DNA from: an uncultured Eubacterium sp.
Lineage (GTDB): Bacteria > Bacillota > Clostridia > Lachnospirales > Lachnospiraceae
NCBI GenBank assembly: GCA_910584795.1
Contig: CAJUBZ010000011.1
Coordinates: forward strand, 20,509 to 84,508
Direction of reading: 5' to 3'
Length of the DNA: 64,000 nucleotides
Shown here: piece by piece, positions 36,020-45,539 of the stretch
Layout of the letters: each line of letters begins with the position of its first letter
Numbering within the stretch: the first letter of the stretch is position 1
Translations under genes and position numbers: made by a program
The notes under the pieces: generated by a model
Told to the model about the DNA's origin: nothing
What the model saw: only the letters and a program-made list of their open reading frames with translations
The model's database searches: none

Positions 36020-37447
36020 TTATTCTTCTGGTTCCTGACTGTCTTCCGGCAGCTGATTCTTTGCTCTTGTATAAAAATCAGAGTCCGGATAATCATCTAC
36101 AATCTTTTTAAAGTATTCCTGACCTTTTTGCTCATTGCCATCTCTGGTATAAGCATATCCCAGATAATACATTGCTTCATCATTATCTTTATTTGTCTCC
36201 AGACATTTCTCAAACTGCTTAACCGCTTCCTTGTAATCTCCATTTTCATAAGCTGTCATTCCTGCATCAAATGCACCTTTTTCAACTTGTGATGAAAGCT
36301 GCTTACTTAACGCCTCGTATACTTTCGTAAATGGAGCAGAGTCCATTTTCATCTTACCATCAACCTTTTCTAAAGATTTCGCACTCTTATCATAATCCTT
36401 ATCTAAATAATACTGAACTGCTTCCAGCAGATTGCTGTAATTCGTGCTTAAAGTATTTCCTGTATCCGTATACTGTGACAAACTTGTTTTTAACTTATCT
36501 CTGTCAGCCTTAATTGTATCCACCTGATTCTGTAGTTCAGAAATGGTAGAATTCTTAATCGCAATCTTCTGATTATACTCAACTTTTGTATCATTTACTC
36601 TGTCTGTCACACTGGAAATCCTTGCCGGTGTCACTATAAAATAAACCAATGCCGCTCCGAGCAGAATACCAATAATAATATGAAGAATGCTCTGTGCTCC
36701 TGTCAGTGCATCTTTAAAATCGGTTTTTGGAATGATAACATCATTTCCACTTAAATATGGTCGATCAACTAATCTTCCTCTAAGACTTCTTCTGCGTTCC
36801 ATTCTTCTATCCGGATTATTTTTCTTTTCTTCCTCCAGATAATTGTTAATCTCCCGCAGATATCTGATACTAAGCGGATTACACTTATCTATCTTCATAC
36901 TCTTTTTAATGGTACGTTTAGCTCTTTCATACTGTCCATTCTTTGTATAAAGGAGCGTCAGCAATTGATATGCCTTTATAAAGTTCGGATTCTGATTCAG
37001 AACCTTTTTTAACTGAATAATCGCCATATCATCTGTGCCACTTCTGGCATAGTCCAGTGCTACATTAAACTTCTTAATCGTATGGTTTAATTCATCAACC
37101 TTACCCTTTTCCTGCTGAATTGCCACCAGATACTTATCTGCCGGGTTATTGTCCGGCTGAATATTGGTACTCATTACCCATTCTGAAAATGCCTGTACCG
37201 TCTCACCCATTTCAAAATAAACCAATCCTAACAGATTTCTCGCATCAATATTACGCTTATTTAACTTAACGCATCTTCTAAGCGTATCTGCTGCTCCTGC
37301 CAAATCACGGTTTCTTGCCTTGGTAAGACCTGCATTATAATAAGTATTGGACAATCTCACGATTCTCTTGTATACGCTTACGTCCATACCACACTGACTG
37401 CAATAGTCACTATTGGTAAGAACGCTTCCACAATTATAGCAAATCAT
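36020..37447 (-). CDS. Membrane-anchored TPR protein with N-terminal zinc ribbon
   Basis: This 475-aa protein starts with a Cys4 zinc ribbon (Cys3, Cys6, Cys16, Cys19), then TPR repeats over about residues 30-215. A transmembrane helix near 250-275, a coiled coil (about 285-325) and a second TPR set at the C-terminus follow. The acidic end is EDSQEPEE. The topology suggests TPR domains on both sides of the membrane, possibly as a scaffold for envelope proteins. No specific function is known. It follows a 47-aa ORF by 22 bp... in the reverse sense: that ORF is downstream of it toward valS. Confidence 0.75.
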   Translation of the reverse strand: MICYNCGSVLTNSDYCSQCGMDVSVYKRIVRLSNTYYNAGLTKARNRDLAGAADTLRRCVKLNKRNIDARNLLGLVYFEMGETVQAFSEWVMSTNIQPDNNPADKYLVAIQQEKGKVDELNHTIKKFNVALDYARSGTDDMAIIQLKKVLNQNPNFIKAYQLLTLLYTKNGQYERAKRTIKKSMKIDKCNPLSIRYLREINNYLEEEKKNNPDRRMERRRSLRGRLVDRPYLSGNDVIIPKTDFKDALTGAQSILHIIIGILLGAALVYFIVTPARISSVTDRVNDTKVEYNQKIAIKNSTISELQNQVDTIKADRDKLKTSLSQYTDTGNTLSTNYSNLLEAVQYYLDKDYDKSAKSLEKVDGKMKMDSAPFTKVYEALSKQLSSQVEKGAFDAGMTAYENGDYKEAVKQFEKCLETNKDNDEAMYYLGYAYTRDGNEQKGQEYFKKIVDDYPDSDFYTRAKNQLPEDSQEPEE

Positions 37448-37469
37448 CTATCTTTCCATCCTTCGCCTA

Positions 37470-37613
37470 TTATTCTTCTACCTTTAGTTCGTTAATCATC
37501 TGAATCATTACATCTGTAATGTCAGAAATATTGTTGTTGTATATCGCATCCTCTGCTTCTTCAATTTCAAGGCTGGGATGAAACTTTTTGATTTCTTCTT
37601 CAAAATTAATCAT
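37470..37613 (-). CDS. 47-aa acidic protein, unknown
   Basis: A short frame reads MINFEEEIKKFHPSLEIEEA at its start and ends with IQMINELKVEE. GTGAGGTACGAAT gives a Shine-Dalgarno at good spacing. It lies between valS (stop 51 bp upstream) and the TPR gene (start 22 bp downstream), on the same strand, so it fits an operon. The amphipathic, Glu/Ile-rich composition suggests a small helical cytoplasmic protein. No family is recognised. Confidence 0.65.
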   Translation of the reverse strand: MINFEEEIKKFHPSLEIEEAEDAIYNNNISDITDVMIQMINELKVEE

Positions 37614-37664
37614 ATTCGTACCTCACTTTGCTGTGTTTTACTACATATCACTGACAATTATTCT

Positions 37665-40307
37665 CTATTTCAATCTTGCCAACTGCTCTTTTACCTGTTC
37701 CATCATCTGCTCATACTTTGCTTTCTTCTCTTTCTCCTCATTAATTTTCTTCTCCGGAGCTTTGCTTACAAAGTTCTCATTAGAAAGCATTCCGTTTACA
37801 CGGGCAAGTTCTTTTTCTAACTTCTGTACTTCTTTTTCCAGACGTTCTTTTTCTTTCTCAATATCTACAAGCTCTGCAAAAGGCATATAAATGGTAGCCT
37901 TTGGAATCACTACTGATACTGCATCATCTTCGATATCCGACTTATCTGACTGAATAACAACCTCACTGGCATAACCAAGTGTTGCAAAGAATACTCTTCC
38001 GTTTTCAAATATATCACGAATATCTGCATCCTCTGATACAACAAAGACCTTTGCTTTCTTGCTCGGTGCTACATTCATCTCTGAACGAATATTTCTGATA
38101 GAACGAACTGCCTCTTTGATTGTCTCTACTGCTGCCTCTTCTTTTGCAAAATTGTATTCTTCTGTATATTCAGGCCAGTTAGAAATCATGATTGACTCTT
38201 CCTCATCCTGTAATGTACAGAAAATTTCTTCTGTGACAAATGGCATATATGGATGAAGAAGTTTTAATGAATCAATTAATACTTTCTTCAATGTCCAAAG
38301 AGCTGCCTGTTTTGTATCATCACTATCATTGTACAATCTTGGCTTAACCATTTCAATATACCAATCACAAAATTCTTCCCAAATAAAGTTATAAATTTTG
38401 TCGGCTGCAATACCTAATTCGTATTTATCAAGATTTTCTGTCACATCTTTTGTTAATGTGTTGACTTTTGACAGAATCCATTTATCTGCATCTGTTAAAT
38501 TTTCAGGCTTATTATTTAAGTCAATGTTTTCTTCCGGAAGATTCATCTGAATGAATCTGGAAGCATTCCAAACCTTATTTGCAAAGTTGCGTGATGCTTC
38601 AACTCTCTCCCAGTAGAATCTCATATCATTACCAGGTGCATTTCCTGTAATCAATGTAAATCGAAGGGCATCTGCACCATATTTATCAATTACTTCCAAT
38701 GGATCAATACCATTTCCCAATGACTTGGACATCTTACGTCCCTGATCGTCACGAACAAGTCCGTGGAACACTACTGTATGGAACGGAAGCTTGTCTGTGT
38801 GCTCCAATCCTGAAAATACCATTCTGATAACCCAGAAGAAGATAATATCATATCCTGTAACTAAAACATCTGTCGGATAGAAATAATCATAATCCTCTGT
38901 GTTCTCCGGCCAGCCAAGTGTACTGAATGGCCATAATGCGGATGAGAACCATGTATCCAGTGTATCTTCGTCCTGCTTAAAGTGATTCTTTCCACACTTT
39001 GGACAAACTGCCGGTGCTTCTTTTGAAACAACAACTTCTCCACAATCCTGACAATAATATGCCGGAATTCTGTGTCCCCACCATAACTGACGTGAAATGC
39101 ACCAGTCACGGATATTCTCCAGCCAGTTAAAGTATGTCTTATTCATACGTTCCGGAATTAATTTTAAATCACCATTTTTTACAGCTTCCATTGCAGGTTT
39201 TGCCAGCTCTTCCATTGCCACAAACCACTGTGGTTTAATCATCGGTTCTACTGTTGATTTACAACGGTCATGTGTTCCTACACTGTGAACCAAATCTTCT
39301 GTCTCTACTAACAGACCCAGTTCGTCTAAATCTTTCAAGATAGCCTTTCTGGCATCAAAACGGTCCATACCTGCGTATTTTCCACCGATTTCATTGATTG
39401 TTCCATCATCATTTAACATATTGATTTCCGGCAGATTATGGCGTTTTCCAACTTCATAATCGTTCGGGTCATGGGCAGGTGTAATCTTAACAACACCGGT
39501 TCCCTTTTCCATATCTGCATGTTCATCCGCAATAACCGGAATCTGGCGACCTGTCAATGGTAATTCTACCATCTTTCCAATTAAGTCCTTATATCTGTCA
39601 TCTTCGGCATTTACTGCAACAGCACTATCACCAAGTAATGTCTCCGGACGGGTTGTTGCAATCTCAAGGAAACGTCCTTCTTCCCCAACTACCGGATAAT
39701 TAATATGCCAGAAATGACCTGCCATATCTACATGTTCTACTTCTGCATCACTGATAGATGTTTGACATACCGGACACCAGTTAATTAATCTGGAACCTTT
39801 ATAAATTAATTTCTTATTATATAACTTTACAAATACATCCTGTACCGCATCTGAACATCCATCATCCATTGTAAAACGCTCTCTATCCCAGTCTGCTGAT
39901 GAACCAAGGCGTTTCAACTGGTTAATGATACGTCCACCATACTCTGCTTTCCAATCCCATGCTTTCTCTAAAAATCCTTCACGTCCAAGGTCTTCCTTGT
40001 TAATTCCCTGCTCTTTTAAAGAATCAATAATCTTAACCTCTGTCGCTATTGATGCGTGGTCAGTACCCGGCTGCCATAATGCATTATATCCCTGCATTCT
40101 TTTAAAACGAATTAAAATATCCTGCATTGTATTATCCAAAGCATGTCCCATATGGAGCTGTCCTGTAATATTGGGTGGTGGCATCACAATGGTAAATGGT
40201 TTCTTGCTTCTGTCTACTTCTGCATGGAAGTATTTCTTCTCCTGCCATTTTTCATACAATCTGTCTTCAATCTCTGCCGGATTATAATTCTTCTCAAATT
40301 CTTTCAT
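37665..40307 (-). CDS. valS: Valyl-tRNA synthetase
   Basis: This 880-aa class I synthetase charges tRNA-Val. HIGH appears as [11 protein letters not shown] and KMSKS as [14 protein letters not shown]. Between them is the CP1 editing domain. The C-terminal coiled coil ([20 protein letters not shown]) is the usual ValRS tRNA-binding arm. An ATG 60 bases upstream is in frame, but AGGAGAAGAAAAG precedes [12 protein letters not shown]-box leader and consensus promoter control it. Confidence 0.96.
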   Translation of the reverse strand: MKEFEKNYNPAEIEDRLYEKWQEKKYFHAEVDRSKKPFTIVMPPPNITGQLHMGHALDNTMQDILIRFKRMQGYNALWQPGTDHASIATEVKIIDSLKEQGINKEDLGREGFLEKAWDWKAEYGGRIINQLKRLGSSADWDRERFTMDDGCSDAVQDVFVKLYNKKLIYKGSRLINWCPVCQTSISDAEVEHVDMAGHFWHINYPVVGEEGRFLEIATTRPETLLGDSAVAVNAEDDRYKDLIGKMVELPLTGRQIPVIADEHADMEKGTGVVKITPAHDPNDYEVGKRHNLPEINMLNDDGTINEIGGKYAGMDRFDARKAILKDLDELGLLVETEDLVHSVGTHDRCKSTVEPMIKPQWFVAMEELAKPAMEAVKNGDLKLIPERMNKTYFNWLENIRDWCISRQLWWGHRIPAYYCQDCGEVVVSKEAPAVCPKCGKNHFKQDEDTLDTWFSSALWPFSTLGWPENTEDYDYFYPTDVLVTGYDIIFFWVIRMVFSGLEHTDKLPFHTVVFHGLVRDDQGRKMSKSLGNGIDPLEVIDKYGADALRFTLITGNAPGNDMRFYWERVEASRNFANKVWNASRFIQMNLPEENIDLNNKPENLTDADKWILSKVNTLTKDVTENLDKYELGIAADKIYNFIWEEFCDWYIEMVKPRLYNDSDDTKQAALWTLKKVLIDSLKLLHPYMPFVTEEIFCTLQDEEESIMISNWPEYTEEYNFAKEEAAVETIKEAVRSIRNIRSEMNVAPSKKAKVFVVSEDADIRDIFENGRVFFATLGYASEVVIQSDKSDIEDDAVSVVIPKATIYMPFAELVDIEKEKERLEKEVQKLEKELARVNGMLSNENFVSKAPEKKINEEKEKKAKYEQMMEQVKEQLARLK

Positions 40308-40392
40308 CTTTTCTTCTCCTGTTGTTTTCATAAGATTTCCTATAAACACCAACACGTTATGAAACATGGATATCGTTCATTTGTTTCATATG

Positions 40393-40427
40393 TAAGAAAA
40401 AGAGCAGCGGTGCTGCTCTTTTTCTTA
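40393..40427 (-). terminator. T-box terminator of valS leader
   Basis: A perfect 16-bp stem TAAGAAAAAGAGCAGC and its complement with a 3-base loop, followed by a T-rich tract on the minus strand. It lies just downstream of the T-box sequence and would form when tRNA-Val is charged. Confidence 0.9.
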
Positions 40428-40645
40428 TGTATTGGTAGCACACAAAAGGGCGAATTATCGCGGTACCACCTTTGTTTATCTCTCATCATATCTTTTAACG
40501 GGGACGAACCGGTCATAGCTAATGGGCATCTCTGCTCTTTCTCACCATAACTGCTCAGAAACTACCTTCATAAACACTTCTTCGAAAGGCTTCCACCATC
40601 CCTTTCTCTCTATGGAAGGTTATTTACTACTCCTTTTCTTCACAG
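40393..40645 (-). promoter_or_regulatory. T-box riboswitch (tRNA-Val)
   Basis: On the minus strand the T-box core AGGTGGTACCGCG is at 40460-40472, followed by the antiterminator/terminator. Stem I upstream has the AGTA bulge (GGAGTAGTAAAT), the AGAGAGAAAGG segment, the distal loop GATGGTGGAAGCC and the lower specifier region GAAGGTAGTTTCTG. The specifier codon is probably GTA, or GTT one base shift away; both are valine. Uncharged tRNA-Val would stabilise the antiterminator and switch on valS. Confidence 0.95.
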
Positions 40646-40663
40646 CATTTTACATATAAAAAT

Positions 40664-40692
40664 ATAATAAAGAGTTTATAGGTTTTTGTCAA
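40664..40692 (-). promoter_or_regulatory. Promoter of valS T-box leader
   Basis: TTGACA (40687-40692) and TATTAT (40664-40669) are separated by 17 bp on the minus strand, about 20 bp before the leader start. Confidence 0.8.
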
Positions 40693-40797
40693 CCGTGGAT
40701 TATATTCTTTCGCATGTCAGAATAAATATCCCCTTCAAAAATATTAGACTAAAACAATTCAAAACTCACGCCTTCTGTTCCAACTTCTGTAAAAAAG

Positions 40798-41082
40798 CTA
40801 TCTTCTATAATTAAAGGAACGGAATAAAGAATGAATGCATATATTAAATACGATAAAAATTATACCTATTAAAATTAATCCTAAAGCACCAACTCTATAT
40901 AAAATTATGCTTATCGGTTTAAAATTTAAATAACTATAACTTTTCCCATATTTATCGTACACCACATGTGCTCTCGCCGTTTCTTCCGCAAGCATTAGTG
41001 CAAACCCTTTTGATGCATATAATATTGAAAAAACAATATATAAAACAGTGTCAATCAATATAATAAAATTTTTCTTTTTCAT
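40798..41082 (-). CDS. Small two-helix membrane protein, unknown
   Basis: This 94-aa protein has two hydrophobic segments (about residues 6-26 and 57-85) separated by a short polar loop. Its ATG overlaps the stop of the membrane paralogue upstream (ATGA), so they are translated together. No family is recognised. It is the last gene of the RHS-associated accessory region and could assist the third membrane paralogue. Confidence 0.6.
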   Translation of the reverse strand: MKKKNFIILIDTVLYIVFSILYASKGFALMLAEETARAHVVYDKYGKSYSYLNFKPISIILYRVGALGLILIGIIFIVFNICIHSLFRSFNYRR

Positions 41083-41843
41083 TTTCTTTCTCTTCTTCTA
41101 GCATTTTGTAATAACTTGATTATTATCTTTGTCTGTATAATATAACATATAATCGCTATTATAAGAATTGGCATAATCATATATAATGCTAATTCCTCAA
41201 ATTCTATATTCAACATTGGTATAAAAATTGTTTCCCAACATTCAATTTCTCTGTCCTTATCCACTGATGCTATAATCGATGGATACGAAAATATCCCCCC
41301 TACTATCTGAATCGCTCCAATTACACTGCACATAAATACAAATATTTTATCATTATTTAATTTTGCAAATAAAATGCCTATTATCATTGCCATAAACAAA
41401 GCAACTAATAATAATCTGTCTGTGGTATCATATCCTTGTATGTCAAACCAATGATATAGACATATCTCTTCTTTTGCAGACAAATCTATCTTCTTTCCAC
41501 TCTCAATGATTATGTTACAAACTATCGTTCCTAAAATATAAATTATGTCTGTAACAAAAATAAACGTTATTGTAAACATTGCAGAATAATAAAAGAAGCT
41601 TTCCACAAAGAAAAAGATAATAAATATCATTACGATTCCTAATATAATAGAAATCCATGATGGTATGAGTACGAAACCGATTATGCTTCCAAAAATTATT
41701 GCAGTGTATGTACACATCATAAAAGATAATATTTTCCTCGGAATCTTTATGGCAAAGAGACACAAAGTTACCCCCAATAAAAGACCTATAACTTTCATAA
41801 ATCCAATAATATCTAATTTATACAAAAATATGAGTATCTCCAT
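41079..41843 (-). CDS. Multipass membrane protein, third RHS-partner paralogue
   Basis: This 254-aa protein has about seven hydrophobic helices. Near the C-terminus it reads ECWETIFIPMLNIEF, matching the WEDVMIPMLNVNF and WEDLYLILLNINY segments of the paralogues at 45540 and 43566. This shared position and motif mark one family. The other two each follow an RHS tip. This one follows a lipoprotein gene and an RHS remnant. An immunity role is inferred from this pattern; no named family was recognised. Confidence 0.65.
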   Translation of the reverse strand: MEILIFLYKLDIIGFMKVIGLLLGVTLCLFAIKIPRKILSFMMCTYTAIIFGSIIGFVLIPSWISIILGIVMIFIIFFFVESFFYYSAMFTITFIFVTDIIYILGTIVCNIIIESGKKIDLSAKEEICLYHWFDIQGYDTTDRLLLVALFMAMIIGILFAKLNNDKIFVFMCSVIGAIQIVGGIFSYPSIIASVDKDREIECWETIFIPMLNIEFEELALYMIMPILIIAIICYIIQTKIIIKLLQNARRRERK

Positions 41844-41890
41844 ACAAATCCTTTCGCTTTAACTTAACTCTTACAAATATTTCTGGCAAT

Positions 41891-43105
41891 CTACTCTTTT
41901 TCCTCGTAAATACTATATCCACCACATGCATAAGGAACCTCAAAAATAATACCTATTTTATTATTTGCAAAGTAAAAACTATTGTTATCCATATCATCCA
42001 ATAATTCATCAATACTCTTATCTTCTAATACACCACCATCATTTTTTAACGATGTTTTTCTTTTTGTAACATGCGAAAAAGCTTTCTGTTCAAACAATTT
42101 AATTCTTTCTTTGTAAGCATCTAAACTTATTATTTTCTCCGCTTCCAAATCTAGATTCACTGCAAATGCCGATATACATGGATGTGCTGTTTTTCTATCA
42201 TAGTAATCATATGTAAACAAAATGCTTAACTTTGTATTCGTTTTCGTTTCAATCGAATACTCAAATGTATGGAATCTACCACCAGATGATAATCTATCTA
42301 ATTGTCTTTTGACAGTATTAACCAATATTCCATTAAGTTTTTGCTCTTTATTCTCATTGCTTAAATAATTAATTTGAGGTATCTCTAAAAGAAAATCTTT
42401 AACTAAGATTTCTTGATTTTCTATAGAATAACTATTATCTTTCTCTATAAACTCTACTTGAAACAAATCTCTTCCTGCCCCATATCCAGTTTTATATAGA
42501 TTAATATTTCTCCATTTTCCCCATTCCATTTGATGAAAATAATTGGTTTCAACTAAATAAATGTCTAAGTTAAATTTCACAATATTCCTCTCATCCATTA
42601 TACTATAGCGAAGTCCTTTTCCATCATCTTGTTCAATATTTTTCTTCTGATATACTAGTTGAAGGTTATTACTGTCTATTTCATCAGAATTATCATAACT
42701 AGAAATAGCAAAAATCTTCTCATCTTCCACATAGAAATATGCCATACTCCGGTCTTTAATATTTTCATCATCTGAATTAACAATAACTTGATATATTGTG
42801 CCGTTATTATAGTCCCTTTCTTTATGAATTTTTGCGTATCCTTTTGATTTTAAGAAATTTTCCTCTCCGTCCATCGCATACGTAATTTTGATAGAAAAAA
42901 TGTTTCCATCTTTCCAAAAATATTTCACATTTTCATCTCTCTTGGAACTACGCTCTGATTCTTGAGACATAACATCCGTTTCTTTTTCCTCTGCCGTAAC
43001 ATAGACACTTGCTTCCTTAGTCTTATTATCACTAGTACTACTGTTAAATTTACACCCTCCAAAACAAACCAGTATTGCAATGAATGTGACAAATAATTTT
43101 CTCAT
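41891..43105 (-). CDS. Lipoprotein with a DUF3298/RsiV-like C-terminal domain
   Basis: This 404-aa protein has a signal peptide and lipobox FGGC (Cys18), then a Ser/Thr/Lys/Glu-rich linker. The C-terminal part (about residues 255-404) shows FAVNLDLEAEKIISLDAY and FYFANNKIGIIFEVPYACGGY, which resemble the DUF3298 domain of RsiV and PdaC-type proteins. A possible role is binding at the cell envelope. It starts upstream of the third membrane paralogue with a 47-bp gap and may be co-transcribed. The assignment to DUF3298 is by eye. Confidence 0.65.
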   Translation of the reverse strand: MRKLFVTFIAILVCFGGCKFNSSTSDNKTKEASVYVTAEEKETDVMSQESERSSKRDENVKYFWKDGNIFSIKITYAMDGEENFLKSKGYAKIHKERDYNNGTIYQVIVNSDDENIKDRSMAYFYVEDEKIFAISSYDNSDEIDSNNLQLVYQKKNIEQDDGKGLRYSIMDERNIVKFNLDIYLVETNYFHQMEWGKWRNINLYKTGYGAGRDLFQVEFIEKDNSYSIENQEILVKDFLLEIPQINYLSNENKEQKLNGILVNTVKRQLDRLSSGGRFHTFEYSIETKTNTKLSILFTYDYYDRKTAHPCISAFAVNLDLEAEKIISLDAYKERIKLFEQKAFSHVTKRKTSLKNDGGVLEDKSIDELLDDMDNNSFYFANNKIGIIFEVPYACGGYSIYEEKE

Positions 43106-43149
43106 TAGAATTCTCCCTTAAATTATATTTTCCGTACTCCCTCTAATCG

Positions 43150-43415
43150 TCAATCCTCTCCAGTATAACATTGTTCACTATAGAAATCTGTATTTCCTAA
43201 CTTTTTCGTTTCTCCCAAGTCTGTATACTCATAAGATTCTACATAATCTCCCTCATCATCTGTTATTACAGATCTACTTCCCTGTATATCTTTCAAGTAA
43301 AAATATGCTCTCTGCCAATCATCATACCTGATACTGGTATTGTATTATTTTCTAACCCAATGATATTCTGGCTTATCTTATTACCATTCTCATCAATTAC
43401 CTTAGAATTCTCTAG
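43150..43415 (-). pseudogene. Decayed RHS core remnant
   Basis: Conceptual translation gives DENGNKISQNIIGLENN, a frame change, then RAYFYLKDIQGSRSVITDD, YEYTDLGETKKLG and EQCYTGED before a stop at 43150. These match the intact RHS protein's SQNIIGNQNN, SEYFYSKDVQGSVTNL, YNYTDFGETEE and EICYTGG in order. At least one frameshift and a stop prevent translation. No toxin domain remains. The rest of the gap (43106-43149 and 43416-43565) shows nothing I can name. Confidence 0.75.
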
Positions 43416-43565
43416 CATTTTTTAATAATTTCTACATTCCTTCTATCCATTAGAACCCATTTACTTTACGTGTAACTTTTTCTAGACTTGTAGTACCATT
43501 TCATACAACCTGAAGTTCAACATTTTCGTTCAAAATAATCATCTCAAAAGTATTGTTTTTACTTT

Positions 43566-44267
43566 CTAATCAATCTTATTATTTGTTTTCTTTAATAAAT
43601 AAATAAACATCCTTATTAATCCTATTAGCACTAAAATAAATATAGGTACTAAATAATCATAGTGACTATAATTAATATTTAGCAATATAAGATATAAATC
43701 TTCCCACTCATCAGGAATATCTAATGGATGTATCGTGTTAGCAAAAATTGCTCCTACAATAAAAAATACTCCTAACCAGAAAAATTTGACTCTCTCCAAA
43801 ATTTTTTTAATTTTATCCTTACTATCTATAACAATATAACTAATTATTGTAATATAAAGTGCTACCACTAATTTAAAATATATTGTTCTATGATCCGCAT
43901 ATATTTCATTGATATTAGTAGCATATTTATAAAAATCAAATTTTAGAAAATACACTATTGTCTCTGTTATTTCATAAAAAATTATAAACAATACTATTAA
44001 ATTAGTAATACGATCTGTTTTCTTATAAATAGTTAGCATCACACTAACAATTAATCCCAATATGGCGCCTATCAGTATACTGCCTACTCTAAGATTTGAT
44101 ATATAAATTGAAAACACACCAAATAATACCCCATAGTATGTTGTAACAATAAATTGCTTGACTTTTCTAGGTATTACTTTCTCACTGATAAGTAGCATTA
44201 TTCCAATCAATATTCTAAATAAAGTAATTACAAATTGACCATGTATATCTATATACAAATCCAGCAT
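43566..44267 (-). CDS. Multipass membrane protein, partner of the orphan RHS tip
   Basis: This protein of about 233 aa has seven or so transmembrane segments and the family motif WEDLYLILLNINY near the C-terminus, followed by a final helix and a Lys-rich tail. It follows the orphan RHS tip by 68 bp. An ATG 13 codons upstream is in frame, but AGGAG-AAAAGA right before MLDLYIDI supports the shorter form, which also equals the 232-aa paralogue in length. It is probably the cognate immunity or partner protein; that is inferred from context. Confidence 0.65.
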   Translation of the reverse strand: MLDLYIDIHGQFVITLFRILIGIMLLISEKVIPRKVKQFIVTTYYGVLFGVFSIYISNLRVGSILIGAILGLIVSVMLTIYKKTDRITNLIVLFIIFYEITETIVYFLKFDFYKYATNINEIYADHRTIYFKLVVALYITIISYIVIDSKDKIKKILERVKFFWLGVFFIVGAIFANTIHPLDIPDEWEDLYLILLNINYSHYDYLVPIFILVLIGLIRMFIYLLKKTNNKID

Positions 44268-44335
44268 TCTTTTCTCCTCTCCAAAACTTATTAAAGCATA
44301 ATCCACTCAAAAACTATATTTAATTAATCTTACTA

Positions 44336-45202
44336 TTAACTATAGTAATATGGTCTATTGAGAAAATCTCCTTTAATGTTTGAATAAAATATCTCATTTA
44401 TACCTGTCGGCAATTGTCTTGCTGGGGTTATAAACTCCTTCCCTCCATGTTTATGTTCATAACTGCGCATTTGCCACCATTTATATCCTGGAAAATAATT
44501 TATTTCACTATATTCTGTTTGTCCTTCAAAAGCAATAACTGCTCCGCCAAAACGTTTAAACCATTTTTGAGCAAAATTGTTTTTGCCTTTGTAATTTGTT
44601 GCAGCTGTTCTACATGAATAAAAAATTGAAGTTGGATAAGTAGCAAAAGCTCTTTTTTTAATTTTTTTAATTTTAGAACATTTCATGGTTAGTTCATCGT
44701 TATCTGTACCATCAGTACCATCATATCCAAATGTGATTTTTCCTGGAAATCCATGTGAAAATACAGTAAAATCTGATATTTTATCTTTTTTAAATTTTTT
44801 TGAATTTAATTTACTTATAAGTTTATCTGTGGATTTAAAAAATATAGGTTTAACTGTTCCATACTTTTTTGCTTGCTTTTTAAACGCTTTTCTATCACTT
44901 TTCTTCCAACCTCTATCTGCTATAAACCAATACTTTTTCCCTTTACTTTCTCCCCAATTCTTTAATTGATATAATGCAGTCTCAATAAACTCATAATAAT
45001 ATCCCTTTTTGCTTTTTTTGTAAGATCCACCTGAGACAACAACAGCACTGTGCCCACTCGGATCTATATATGATATCGGATTTCCACCACAATATCCATA
45101 CAAATTACCCACACGATATGTATCCTGACTTAAGAAATTTCCATCATCCGAATCATAATACCTTGCATTAAGATAATACAGTCTTGTCAACTCATCATAC
45201 AC
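44336..45202 (-). CDS. Orphan RHS tip with caspase-like effector domain
   Basis: The open frame of 288 aa from a GTG begins in the RHS-associated core (YYLNARYYDSDDGNFLSQDTYR, given as LNARYYDSDDGNFLSQ) and continues through DPSGHSAVVVSGG. The effector domain has His150 in FSHGFPG and Cys197 in FYSCRTAA. It is homologous to the C-terminus of the intact RHS protein. The frame stays open upstream to an in-frame TGA at 45287-45289, and no ribosome binding site was seen. It is probably a silent cassette, expressed only after recombination into the intact gene. Confidence 0.7.
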   Translation of the reverse strand: MYDELTRLYYLNARYYDSDDGNFLSQDTYRVGNLYGYCGGNPISYIDPSGHSAVVVSGGSYKKSKKGYYYEFIETALYQLKNWGESKGKKYWFIADRGWKKSDRKAFKKQAKKYGTVKPIFFKSTDKLISKLNSKKFKKDKISDFTVFSHGFPGKITFGYDGTDGTDNDELTMKCSKIKKIKKRAFATYPTSIFYSCRTAATNYKGKNNFAQKWFKRFGGAVIAFEGQTEYSEINYFPGYKWWQMRSYEHKHGGKEFITPARQLPTGINEIFYSNIKGDFLNRPYYYS

Positions 45203-45456
45203 TCCGCCTGTATAACAAATTTCATTATCAATCTCAGATTCAAACCTCTCTTCTGTCTCACCAAAATCTGTATAGTTGTATGATTTTCAACACATTCCTA
45301 TGTTATCTGCCAGATTTATAACACTTCCCTGCACATCCTTGGAATAGAAATATTGGCTCTGCTTATTACCACCATATCGAATCGTTGCAAATACATTATT
45401 CTGATTTCCAATAATGTTCTGGTTTGTTTTAACACCTTCTTCATTCGTTGTGTAAA
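45030..45456 (-). repeat. Duplicated RHS core segment, copy 2
   Basis: This 427-bp stretch aligns without gaps to 46924-47350 at roughly 90% identity by eye. It encodes the end of the RHS core just before the effector domain. Such shared sequence upstream of a different tip is the standard substrate for cassette exchange by homologous recombination. Confidence 0.85.
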
Positions 45457-45530
45457 AAAGTAAATCTTCAGAACATATGGCTCTTTTTTTATAAATTTGT
45501 AATTCACACCATTATAAGGGCTCAGCCAAT
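45203..45530 (-). pseudogene. Broken RHS core upstream of the orphan tip
   Basis: Translation in the RHS frame gives FYTTNEEGVKTNQNIIGNQ, then FYSKDVQGSVINLADN, then a stop codon. The TGA at 45287-45289 replaces the Ser codon TCA found in the intact gene (47181-47183), a single base change. Upstream of about 45456 the match fades, with deletions and shifts. It shows the orphan tip once belonged to a longer RHS gene or was copied with part of its core. Confidence 0.75.
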
Positions 45531-45539
45531 AAATCGATA

